DNA of 20,482 nt, from assembly GCA_013696785.1 (NCBI GenBank), contig JACCXW010000276.1, positions 1-20,482 on the forward strand. The letters are read 5' to 3'. Position 1 is the stretch's first letter, and every line of letters begins with the position of its first letter. The notes under the pieces were generated by a model that was not told the origin of the DNA, searched no databases, and saw only the letters and a list, made by a program, of their open reading frames with translations. Positions 1 to 7,045 of this stretch are shown in pieces. Made by a program: the position numbers and the translations under genes. Source of the DNA: Geodermatophilaceae bacterium (lineage in GTDB: Bacteria; Actinomycetota; Actinomycetes; Mycobacteriales; Geodermatophilaceae).

Positions 1-1
1 C

Positions 2-136
2 GAGGACACCAATCAGGCGATCATGTCGACGAGCCTGCTGCCGGGCGAGGATCCCGCGACGCTCACCGGGCCGTCCCGCATCCAGATCTCCTGGGTGCTG
101 GCGGCGTCCCGTCGCACCGTTCCCATCCCCCACTGA
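2..136 (+). CDS. C-terminal end of an unidentified protein (5' end outside window)
   Basis: An open frame enters from the left edge and stops at TGA 134-136, giving 44 residues that end in RRTVPIPH. I do not recognise the family: the visible part has no clear motif, membrane segment or repeat, and the domain that would identify it lies upstream. It runs toward the YceI gene with a 29-bp gap that contains that gene's ribosome binding site, so the two may be co-transcribed. Codon third positions are G/C-rich, as in a real gene here. The frame is open over only 135 bases, so even its coding status is moderately certain. Confidence 0.5.
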   Translation, partial: EDTNQAIMSTSLLPGEDPATLTGPSRIQISWVLAASRRTVPIPH

Positions 137-165
137 CCGGTTCTCACCACCACAAGGAGTCCGTC

Positions 166-693
166 ATGTCCCCTTTCTCTGGTTCGGCTACCACCCGTTT
201 GCACGCCGCTCCGGGTACCTGGACGCTCACCGCCCCCACTACGGCCGGGTTCAGCGTCGGAAGCCTCGGCGTCAGGAAGGTCGCCGGCACGATCCCGGTG
301 ATCACCGCTCAGGTCGACGTCGCTGAGGACGGCAGCGTCCACAGCGTCGCCGCCGTGCTGAGCATCGACCGGATCGACACCGGGCACACCAAGCGCGACA
401 AGGACCTGCGCAGGCGGGGACTGCTCGATCTGGACACCCACCCGACGCTGACATTCAGCAGCGCCCAGGTGACCCCGGGTGAGGCGGGCTGGACCGTCAC
501 GGGCCTCCTGACCGCCAAGGGCGCGACGCGGCAGATCACCGTTCAGGCGACCACATCGGAGCATGACGACGGCACCGTTGGGGTGCGGTTGACGGGTCGA
601 CTGGACCGCCGGGACTACGGCATCAAGGCGCCGCGGTTCCTGATCTCTGCTTCTGTCCTGTTCGACATCGACGCGAGATTGAGGCGCACCTGA
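166..693 (+). CDS. YceI family protein (polyisoprenoid-binding-like lipocalin fold)
   Basis: A 175-aa protein with the YceI pattern: an N-terminal GTWTLTAPTTAGFSVGSLG strand segment, a middle DTGHTKRDKDLR loop followed by a D-x-D-T-H-P-x-L-T-F motif (about residues 90-98), and a C-terminal RRDYGIKAPRFLIS-type segment. Family members form an extended antiparallel beta barrel that binds amphiphilic lipids such as isoprenoids. Many are secreted, but this one has no signal peptide and is probably cytoplasmic. Length is normal for the family. The ATG at 166 is preceded by AAGGAG at 152-157, a good Shine-Dalgarno site at suitable distance. It is convergent with the YdcF-type gene, 22 bp apart. The physiological ligand cannot be told from sequence. 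Confidence 0.9.
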   Translation: MSPFSGSATTRLHAAPGTWTLTAPTTAGFSVGSLGVRKVAGTIPVITAQVDVAEDGSVHSVAAVLSIDRIDTGHTKRDKDLRRRGLLDLDTHPTLTFSSAQVTPGEAGWTVTGLLTAKGATRQITVQATTSEHDDGTVGVRLTGRLDRRDYGIKAPRFLISASVLFDIDARLRRT

Positions 694-715
694 AGAGCTG
701 GCTCTCGCCGCGGTC

Positions 716-1327
716 CTACCCGATGCGGGACTCCGGGGTGGAGCCGGTCAGCCGGTAGTACAGGTACGCCCCGGTCTCCCGGACGATCGAGCGCAACTGG
801 GTCTCGCGGGTGAATACCGCAGGCCCCTGGCGGGTCGGTGAGGAGACCGTTGTCATGCCGAGGTCGGCGGCGATCCGATTCGTACGCAACTCGTGCCAAG
901 GGTCCGTCACGATGATGAGCCGGGACCACTCACGCTCGGCGTACACCTCGGCGACGGCTTGCATGCTGTTCAACGTGTCCGTGCCCGACCCGACGGCGAT
1001 GATCTGGTCAGCCGGTACACCGAGGTCCTGCAACCACAGCGACCCGGCCTCGGCCTCGGTGAAGCGGTCGCCGTCCTGCTTGCCGCCTACTGTCACGATC
1101 GTCGGCGCCAGCCCCTCCTCGAACAGGTCGAGGGCATGGTCCAGCCGTGCCTCGAAGACAGGGGACGGTACGCCGTCGTACTGGGCCGAGCCGAGGACCA
1201 GGATGGCCTCGGCCGGAGCCCGTTCGTCGGCGCGGGCCTGCTTCCAGACCGCGTACGCCGTACCGCCGACGACGAGCACCGCAGCCAGAACGACCGCGCC
1301 CAGCCCGCGGAGGAACCAACGCGTCAC
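716..1327 (-). CDS. YdcF/SanA-type DUF218 membrane-anchored protein
   Basis: A 203-aa protein with an N-terminal membrane anchor (about residues 5-27, rich in V/A/L) and a DUF218 (SanA/ElyC/YdcF) domain. Visible family signatures are AEAILVLGSAQYDGVPS near residue 40, a TIVTVGGK strand, SGTDTLNSMQAVAE (the conserved N/T-rich segment) and LIIVTDPWHELR. Members of this superfamily act in envelope biogenesis or vancomycin resistance in enterobacteria; the reaction is not settled. The anchor is short and the domain probably faces outward. The GTG start at 1325-1327 lies 37 bp after the ppdK stop, so it is likely the second gene of a ppdK operon. No strong ribosome binding site is seen. TAG stop at 716-718. 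Confidence 0.85.
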   Translation of the reverse strand: MTRWFLRGLGAVVLAAVLVVGGTAYAVWKQARADERAPAEAILVLGSAQYDGVPSPVFEARLDHALDLFEEGLAPTIVTVGGKQDGDRFTEAEAGSLWLQDLGVPADQIIAVGSGTDTLNSMQAVAEVYAEREWSRLIIVTDPWHELRTNRIAADLGMTTVSSPTRQGPAVFTRETQLRSIVRETGAYLYYRLTGSTPESRIG

Positions 1328-1364
1328 CGCGCTGCCCCAGCGGAACGTGCGCCGGCGGGACCGA

Positions 1365-4058
1365 TCACCGAGAGTCGCTTCCCCCGCCCAGCAGCGCGGC
1401 GCGTCCGGCCTCCAGCCGGGCGACGGGAACGCGGAATGGCGAGCACGATACGTAGTCCAGCCCCACCTCGTGGAAGAAGTGCACCGACTCGGGATCGCCG
1501 CCGTGCTCGCCGCAGATCCCGATCTTGAGATCCGGCCGACCGTCGCGGCCCTTCCGTACGCCGATCCGGACCAGCTCGCCGACCCCTTCGAAGTCCAGGG
1601 TCTCGAACGGGCTCACCCCAAAGATGCCGAGTTCCAGGTACTGCGAGAAGAAGGACGCCTCGACGTCGTCGCGGGAGAAGCCCCAGGTGGTCTGGGTGAG
1701 GTCGTTCGTGCCGAACGAGAAGAACTCCGCGGCCTCGGCGATCTGGTCGGCGGTCAGCGCAGCTCGCGGCAGCTCGATCATGGTGCCGATCAGGACGGAC
1801 AGCTCGACGTCCTGCTCCCGGGCGACATCGGCGAGGACCTGCTCGGTCTGTTCTCGGACGATCTCCAGCTCCTGTACCGCGCCGACGAGCGGGATCATGA
1901 TCTCCGGGATCGGATGCTTTCCGGCCTTGAGGAGCTCGGCTGTCGCCTCGGCGATCGCCCGGGTCTGCAGCTTGAACAATCCCGGCACGACCAGGCCGAG
2001 CCGCACGCCGCGCAGCCCGAGCATGGGGTTCTCCTCGTGCAACCGGTGCACGGCTTCCATCAGGGTCTGGGCATCGTCGTCCGGCTCGTCCTTCGCCTCC
2101 GCGACCGCCACCCGCACGGACAGATCGGTCAGGTCGGGCAGGAACTCGTGCAGCGGCGGGTCCAGCAAGCGGATCGTGACCGGCAAACCGTCCATCGCGT
2201 CGAGGATCTGGACGAAGTCCGAGCGCTGGAACGGCAGCAGCGCGGCCAGCGCAGCCTCGGTCTCCTCGTCCGTCTCGGCCAGGATGAGCCGCTGGACGTG
2301 CTCGCGCCGCTCCCCCAGGAACATGTGCTCCGTGCGGCACAGCCCGATCCCCTCGGCGCCGAAGCGCCGGGAGCGCTTGGAGTCCTCGGCCGTGTCGGAG
2401 TTGGCCCGCACCTTCAGCCGGCGCACGTCGTCGGCGTGGCGCATCAGCCGGTGCACACCGCGGAGTAGGTCGTCGGCTTCCTCGGAGTCCGGATCGAGCT
2501 TGCCCTCGAAGTACTCCACGACTGGCGACGGTACGACCGGCACCTCGCCGAGGAAGACCGCACCGGTGCCGCCGTCGATGGAGATGACATCGCCCTCGGA
2601 GACCTTGAGGTCACCGGCGCGGAAGTACCGCTGCTTGACCCTGACGTCGAGGTTGTCCGCCCCGCAGACGCAGGTCTTGCCCATTCCGCGGGCGACGACG
2701 GCTGCGTGCGACGTCTTGCCGCCGCGGCTGGTCAGGATGCCCCGCGCGGCAATCATCCCGTTGAGGTCGTCGGGATTGGTCTCCCGTCGTACCAGGATCA
2801 CGTCCTCACCGCGGTCGGCCCATTCGACCGCGGTCGTGGAGTCGAAGACCACCTTCCCAACTGCGGCGCCGGGCGACGCGGACATTCCCTTGCCGATCTG
2901 CTGCCGGTCGGCTTTCTCGTCGAACTGGGGGAACATCAGCTGCATCAGTTGGGCGCCGGTCACCCGGCGCAGGGCCTCGTCGAGATCGATCAGTCCCTCG
3001 TCGACGAGCTGGGTGGCGATGCGCACGGCGGCTCCCGGTGTCCGCTTGCCGACCCGGGTCTGCAGCATCCAGAGCTTCTCGCTCTCGACGGTGAACTCGA
3101 TGTCGCACAGATCCAAGTAGTGCCGCTCCAGTTTCGCCATGATGCCGAGCAGCTCGTCGTACGCCGCCTTCTGCACGTCCTCCATGGCCGACAGCGGCAG
3201 CGTGTTGCGGATACCGGCCACGACGTCCTCGCCCTGCGCGTTCTGCAGGTAGTCGCCGTAGATGCCCTGGGCGCCCGTGCCCGGGTCGCGGGTGAACGCG
3301 ACGCCGGTACCGGAGTCCATCCCCAGGTTGCCGAACACCATCGAGACCACGCTGACCGCCGTACCGAGGTCTGCGGGAATGCGCTCCTGGCGCCGGTAGA
3401 GCACGGCGCGATCGGAGTTCCATGAGGAGAAGACCGCGTTGATCGCCAGGTCCATCTGCTCACGCGGGTCAGTCGGGAAGTCCCGCCCCGACTCCTCCAG
3501 CACGATCTCCTTGTACGTCGACACCAGCTTGCGCAGGTCCTCGCCATCGAGGTCGAGGTCGTCGTCGCTGCCCTTGGCCTTCTTCGCCGCTTCCAGTGCC
3601 TCGTCGAAACGGCTGCCCTCGATGTCGAGCACGGTCTTGCCATACATCTGAATGAGCCGCCGGTAGGAATCCCAGGCGAAGCGCTCGTTGCCGCTGCGCG
3701 CGGCCAGGCCGTTCACGGACTCGTCGTTCAAGCCGACGTTGAGGACGGTTTCCATCATGCCCGGCATCGAGAAGGCCGCCCCGGAGCGGACGGACACGAG
3801 AAGCGGATCCTCAGCGTCGCCGAGGGTCTTGCCCATCGCCTTCTCCATCCCCGCCAGATGCTCGGAGATCTCCACGGCCAAGCCCTCAGGTACGTCGCCG
3901 CTCTCGAGATAGACCTTGCATGCCTTGGTGGTGATCGTGAATCCGGGCGGCACCGGCAGGCCCAAGTTGGTCATCTCGGCGAGGTTCGCGCCCTTACCCC
4001 CGAGCAGATCCTTGAGATCCCTGTTGCCCTCGGCGAAGTCGTAGACGAACTTGGTCAC
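1365..4058 (-). CDS. ppdK: pyruvate, phosphate dikinase
   Basis: An 897-aa protein, full length for the family. PPDK reversibly converts pyruvate, ATP and phosphate to phosphoenolpyruvate, AMP and pyrophosphate in the cytoplasm, linking glycolysis and gluconeogenesis. Domain order is intact: an N-terminal ATP-grasp nucleotide-binding domain beginning KFVYDFAEGNRDLKDLLGGKG, a central phosphohistidine domain with GGKTSHAAVVARGMG (swivelling His451), and a C-terminal TIM-barrel PEP-binding domain with FGTNDLTQTTWGFSRDD and the catalytic Cys872 in DYVSCSPFRVP. The GTG start at 4056-4058 is chosen because AAAGGAG lies six bases upstream. A possible -10 (TAGGCT, complement of 4092-4097) lies upstream. 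It is followed by a YdcF-type gene and divergent from an MFS gene. Confidence 0.97.
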   Translation of the reverse strand: MTKFVYDFAEGNRDLKDLLGGKGANLAEMTNLGLPVPPGFTITTKACKVYLESGDVPEGLAVEISEHLAGMEKAMGKTLGDAEDPLLVSVRSGAAFSMPGMMETVLNVGLNDESVNGLAARSGNERFAWDSYRRLIQMYGKTVLDIEGSRFDEALEAAKKAKGSDDDLDLDGEDLRKLVSTYKEIVLEESGRDFPTDPREQMDLAINAVFSSWNSDRAVLYRRQERIPADLGTAVSVVSMVFGNLGMDSGTGVAFTRDPGTGAQGIYGDYLQNAQGEDVVAGIRNTLPLSAMEDVQKAAYDELLGIMAKLERHYLDLCDIEFTVESEKLWMLQTRVGKRTPGAAVRIATQLVDEGLIDLDEALRRVTGAQLMQLMFPQFDEKADRQQIGKGMSASPGAAVGKVVFDSTTAVEWADRGEDVILVRRETNPDDLNGMIAARGILTSRGGKTSHAAVVARGMGKTCVCGADNLDVRVKQRYFRAGDLKVSEGDVISIDGGTGAVFLGEVPVVPSPVVEYFEGKLDPDSEEADDLLRGVHRLMRHADDVRRLKVRANSDTAEDSKRSRRFGAEGIGLCRTEHMFLGERREHVQRLILAETDEETEAALAALLPFQRSDFVQILDAMDGLPVTIRLLDPPLHEFLPDLTDLSVRVAVAEAKDEPDDDAQTLMEAVHRLHEENPMLGLRGVRLGLVVPGLFKLQTRAIAEATAELLKAGKHPIPEIMIPLVGAVQELEIVREQTEQVLADVAREQDVELSVLIGTMIELPRAALTADQIAEAAEFFSFGTNDLTQTTWGFSRDDVEASFFSQYLELGIFGVSPFETLDFEGVGELVRIGVRKGRDGRPDLKIGICGEHGGDPESVHFFHEVGLDYVSCSPFRVPVARLEAGRAALLGGGSDSR

Positions 4059-4123
4059 TGGACGCTCCTTTGGGCCTCACTCGGTCGCAGCAGCCTACCC
4101 AGCCGCGTTCGGCAAGCTCGTAT

Positions 4124-4147
4124 TCGTGATGACGTCCGACATCACGA
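4124..4147. promoter_or_regulatory. 24-bp interrupted palindrome, probable operator between ppdK and the MFS gene
   Basis: Arms TCGTGATG (4124-4131) and CATCACGA (4140-4147) are perfect inverted repeats of 8 bp separated by 8 bp. The palindrome overlaps the proposed -35 of the MFS promoter, which is where a repressor would act. Centre spacing suits a dimeric helix-turn-helix regulator such as a TetR- or GntR-type protein. No such regulator is encoded next to it in this window, so the partner is unknown. Confidence 0.5.
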
Positions 4148-4157
4148 CCACTACCGT
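4129..4157 (+). promoter_or_regulatory. putative promoter of a leaderless MFS transcript
   Basis: A -35-like ATGACG (4129-4134), a 17-bp spacer and a -10-like TACCGT (4152-4157) are followed after six bases by the GTG start at 4164. The expected transcription start would fall on or next to the start codon, and no Shine-Dalgarno sequence precedes it, which together suggest a leaderless mRNA. Sequence-only prediction. Confidence 0.4.
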
Positions 4158-4163
4158 CCGCAC

Positions 4164-5438
4164 GTGAATCGCGTCGTGGAAGCTGTCGTGCCCACCCGTC
4201 TCGGCGTCGGATTCCGCTGGCTGCTCGCCTCGTCGTGGACGAGCAACCTTGGAGACGGGATCGCGATAGCCGCCGGCCCACTGCTCGTGGCCTCACAGAC
4301 CGGTGACCCCTTCCTGGTCGCGTTGGCCGCACTGCTGCAGTGGCTGCCGCCGTTGGTGTTCGGCCTGTACGCCGGTGCCGTGGCGGACCGGCTGGATCGG
4401 CGACTGATCGTCATCACGGTGGACCTGGCGCGGGTGGTCGTCCTCATCGGGCTCTGCCTGACGATCGCCACCGATTCGATCTCCATCGTCGTGGTGCTCG
4501 CCTGCCTATTCCTGCTCGGCACGGCGGAGGTCTTCGCAGACAACACCTCCTCCACGCTGCTGCCGATGTTGGTCCACCGAGACGATCTTGCGATCGGCAA
4601 CGCCCGGCTGATGACCGGCTTCATCACCGTCAATCAGCTCGCCGGCCCTCCCCTGGGCGCCGCGCTCTTCGCGACCGGCAAGATCTGGCCGTTCGTGGGC
4701 CAGGCCGTGCTCGTGTTCCTCGGGGCGCTGCTCGTGTCACGCATCGTGCTGCCCCGGCACGGTCGGGCCCGGCAGGAGCGACGTCACCTGCGGCACGACA
4801 TCGCCGAGGGTGTTCGGTGGGCCTGGACGCATCCGGCCGTGCGCACACTGCTGCTGACCATCTTCACGTTCAACATCACGTTCGGAGCGGCGTGGTCGGT
4901 GCTGGTGCTCTACGCCACCCAGCACCTGGGGCTGGGCGAGATCGGCTTCGGGCTGCTCACCACCGTCGGGGCGGTCGGCGGGCTGCTTGGCATCGTGGCG
5001 TACGGATGGATCACCCGGCGACTGAGCTTGGGCAACATCATGCGGATCGGGCTGATCATCGAGACGCTCACCCACCTGGGCCTTGCCCTCGCAACATCCG
5101 CGTGGCTGGCGATGCCCATCTTCTTCGTGTTTGGTGCCCACGCCTTCATCTGGGGCACCACATCCGTCACCGTGCGCCAGCGGGCCGTGCCGTCGCAGCT
5201 GCAGGGCCGGGTGGGCAGTGTCAACCAGGTCGCGACGTTTGGCGGTCTGGTGGTGGGGTCGGGGATCGGCGGGCTGATCGCTCGCGAGTGGGGCGTGACC
5301 GCGCCGTTCTGGTTCGCCTTTGTCGGGTCCGCGGTCTTCGTCGTCGTCATCTGGCGGCAGCTCGCACATATCGCCCACACCGACGCCGCCGACGCCGCCG
5401 ACCCCTCGATCGCCGTACGACAAACCATCGAAGGGTAA
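4164..5438 (+). CDS. MFS transporter (MFS_3/EntS-like exporter)
   Basis: A 424-aa integral membrane protein with about 12 hydrophobic segments, normal for the major facilitator superfamily. Motif A of the loop between helices 2 and 3 is clear (GLYAGAVADRLDRR, about residues 67-80), and a second copy-like segment (GWITRRLSLGN) follows in the C-terminal half. The family exports drugs, siderophores or metabolites by proton antiport; the substrate is not predictable. Start: the frame is open upstream to 3858, but that part is antisense to ppdK; GTG 4164 follows a -10-like element by six bases, and GTG 4176 or 4188 are alternatives. The C-terminal tail has an alanine/aspartate-rich repeat (DAADAADP). 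Divergent from ppdK and convergent with dusB. Confidence 0.88.
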   Translation: MNRVVEAVVPTRLGVGFRWLLASSWTSNLGDGIAIAAGPLLVASQTGDPFLVALAALLQWLPPLVFGLYAGAVADRLDRRLIVITVDLARVVVLIGLCLTIATDSISIVVVLACLFLLGTAEVFADNTSSTLLPMLVHRDDLAIGNARLMTGFITVNQLAGPPLGAALFATGKIWPFVGQAVLVFLGALLVSRIVLPRHGRARQERRHLRHDIAEGVRWAWTHPAVRTLLLTIFTFNITFGAAWSVLVLYATQHLGLGEIGFGLLTTVGAVGGLLGIVAYGWITRRLSLGNIMRIGLIIETLTHLGLALATSAWLAMPIFFVFGAHAFIWGTTSVTVRQRAVPSQLQGRVGSVNQVATFGGLVVGSGIGGLIAREWGVTAPFWFAFVGSAVFVVVIWRQLAHIAHTDAADAADPSIAVRQTIEG

Positions 5439-5482
5439 GTGGTCAGTACCGACGTGCTTCGGATTTCCTGTATTTGACCACT
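5438..5482. terminator. possible bidirectional terminator between MFS gene and dusB
   Basis: AGTGGTCA (5438-5445) and TGACCACT (5475-5482) form a perfect 8-bp stem whose 29-base loop contains a second small stem, CCGA/TCGG. It begins on the last base of the MFS stop codon and ends 12 bp before the dusB stop, the expected place for a shared terminator of convergent genes. There is no long T-run on either side, so it would be a weak or factor-assisted terminator. Confidence 0.4.
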
Positions 5483-5494
5483 CATGGAAACTTC

Positions 5495-6628
5495 TCAGCC
5501 GCCGCTGGTGTCCAACTCCGCCCCGAAGGGCACCGCGCGAGACTGGGGATCGAGCAGCCAGCCCTCGGGGAGTACCACCTGTCGCGTACCGGTACCGCGG
5601 CCGCGTGGCGTCCCCAGGATCTCAGTCGGGTACGGCTGGTCGGCCAGAGCGGCCAGCCGATCTGTGAGCTGCGCCAAACTGTCCACAGTGGATAGTTCCG
5701 CACGCACTGGGCTGCCGACAGCGAAACCCTTGAGGTACCAGCCGACATGCTTGCGGAAGTCCCGGATACCCCGGTCGGCGCCCATGAACTCGATGAGCAG
5801 GGAAGCATGCCGGACCATCACCTCGGCGACCTCGCGCAAGTGCGGCAGTTGCCGCTCCGGCTGACCGGCGAAAGCCGCCGCCAGGTCACCGAACAGCCAC
5901 GGTCGGCCGAGGCAGCCGCGGCCGACCACGACGCCGTCGCAGCCCGTCTCGGCCATCATCCGGACGGCGTCCGAGGCCTCCCAGATGTCGCCGTTGCCGA
6001 GCACCGGAATGTCCACAGTGGACTTCAATGCTGCTATCGCGGCCCAATCCGCGGCGCCGCCGTACATCTGTGCAGCCGTGCGCCCATGCAGCGCGACCCC
6101 CGCGATCCCTTCGTCCTCGGCAATCCGGCCGGCGTCGAGAAAGGTGGTGTGTGACGAGTCGATGCCGACGCGCATCTTCATCGTCACCGGGATCCGCCCG
6201 GCCGCTGCGTCAACCGCGGCGCGGAGGATGTCGCGCAACAGCCCGCGCCGGTACGGCAACGCCGCGCCGCCGCCCCTGCGGGTCACCTTCGGGACGGGAC
6301 AGCCGAAGTTGAGGTCGACGTGGTCGGCTCGGTCCTCGGCCACAAGCATGCGGACCGCTTCGCCGACAACGGCGGGGTCGACGCCGTACAGCTGCAGCGA
6401 CCGCGGCGACTCCTTCGGCGCGAATCGAATCATCCGCATCGTCCGCTCGTTCCGCTCGACGAGCGCCCGGCTGGTGATCATCTCGCAGACGTACAGGCCG
6501 CCGCCGTACTCCCGGCAGATCTGCCGGAACGCCGGGTTCGTGATCCCGGCCATCGGCGCGAGCACGACCGGCGAGTCGAGCGTCAGTGCCCCGATCCGCA
6601 GCGGTTGCGCGAGGGTTAGAGCTGCCAC
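5495..6628 (-). CDS. dusB: tRNA-dihydrouridine synthase, DusB type
   Basis: A 377-aa FMN enzyme that reduces uridines in the D-loop of tRNA using NADPH. Signatures: VVLAPMAGITNPAFR (about residues 21-35, FMN/TIM-barrel start), CEMITSRALVERN, and DHVDLNFGCPVPKV with the catalytic Cys110; GNGDIW and DGVVVGRGCLGRPW contact the flavin phosphate. The frame is open to an ATG at 6667, but GTG 6626-6628 is preferred because it gives the family-typical N-terminus (x-LTLAQPLRIGALTLDSPVVLAPMAG). It overlaps the upstream gene by 13 bp, consistent with translational coupling. It is the last gene of the ABM-glyS-hypothetical-dusB series. Length and motifs are normal. Confidence 0.95.
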   Translation of the reverse strand: MAALTLAQPLRIGALTLDSPVVLAPMAGITNPAFRQICREYGGGLYVCEMITSRALVERNERTMRMIRFAPKESPRSLQLYGVDPAVVGEAVRMLVAEDRADHVDLNFGCPVPKVTRRGGGAALPYRRGLLRDILRAAVDAAAGRIPVTMKMRVGIDSSHTTFLDAGRIAEDEGIAGVALHGRTAAQMYGGAADWAAIAALKSTVDIPVLGNGDIWEASDAVRMMAETGCDGVVVGRGCLGRPWLFGDLAAAFAGQPERQLPHLREVAEVMVRHASLLIEFMGADRGIRDFRKHVGWYLKGFAVGSPVRAELSTVDSLAQLTDRLAALADQPYPTEILGTPRGRGTGTRQVVLPEGWLLDPQSRAVPFGAELDTSGG

Positions 6629-7038
6629 GTCAACACCGGCCCGTCGTCGGACCCACCGGTCGTCCATTCGACCTGGCGCAGCGTTGCGGCACGGGGAAGC
6701 ACGAAGTAAGTGTGCCCCGAGACCGAGTCGCCGGAGCCGACCGGGCCGTGCCGGAACCGCGGATAGGCCGTCAACGTCGCCGTGGCCCGGCCGTGCCGGT
6801 CACCATCGCCGTCGACGAGCACGAGGCCGAGGTCAGAGGGCGCGAGAAAGTCCTGCTCGGCCAGGTTGGTCAGTTCACTCGCGGCGATGAGGGACCGCTG
6901 ACCGGCCGGTACGCCGATGCCCTCCGCGGCGAAGAACTCGTCGGCGGGGTCACACACCCACAGCACCCGCACGGCCACCCCTGCGCCGGAGTGCTCCAGC
7001 AGGTCACCCAGCCGCGCACCTCCTGACGGCTCAGGCAT
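6616..7038 (-). CDS. hypothetical protein between glyS and dusB
   Basis: A 140-aa protein of no family I recognise. It is soluble, with no signal peptide or membrane segment. The middle has alternating hydrophobic stretches (AVRVLWVCDPADEFFA, LGLVLVDGDGDRHGRATATL) suggesting an alpha/beta or beta-rich fold, and a hydrophobic C-terminus ends in VLTWQL. The ATG at 7036-7038 lies 7 bp after the glyS stop and the end overlaps dusB by 13 bp, so it is almost certainly co-translated with both. The frame is open further upstream to 7395, but that part is antisense-frame shadow inside glyS. Its place between two tRNA-related genes hints at, but does not prove, a role in translation. Confidence 0.7.
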   Translation of the reverse strand: MPEPSGGARLGDLLEHSGAGVAVRVLWVCDPADEFFAAEGIGVPAGQRSLIAASELTNLAEQDFLAPSDLGLVLVDGDGDRHGRATATLTAYPRFRHGPVGSGDSVSGHTYFVLPRAATLRQVEWTTGGSDDGPVLTWQL

Positions 7039-7045
7039 CGATGGC

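Noticed and set aside
13..564. Minus-strand frame of 183 codons opposite the YceI gene
   Set aside because: Low-complexity Arg/Gly/Asp composition and full overlap with a clear YceI domain on the other strand.
810..3120. Long plus-strand open frames (up to 552 codons) opposite ydcF-like gene and ppdK
   Set aside because: They lie antisense to well-recognised proteins, are rich in Arg/Gln/Ser as expected for high-GC shadow frames, and have no family resemblance.
3858..4163. N-terminal extension of the MFS protein
   Set aside because: The extra 102 codons are antisense to the ppdK 5' end and contain no membrane or family sequence; the promoter and palindrome lie within this part.
4129..4167. 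12-codon leader peptide (ATG 4129 to TGA overlapping the MFS GTG)
   Set aside because: No ribosome binding site, no attenuator hairpin, and a threonine run only; the better reading is a promoter with the start codon at the transcript end.
6629..6667. Longer DusB with ATG at 6667
   Set aside because: It would add 13 residues absent from typical family N-termini and deepen overlap with the upstream gene. It remains possible because a short AGG lies before it.
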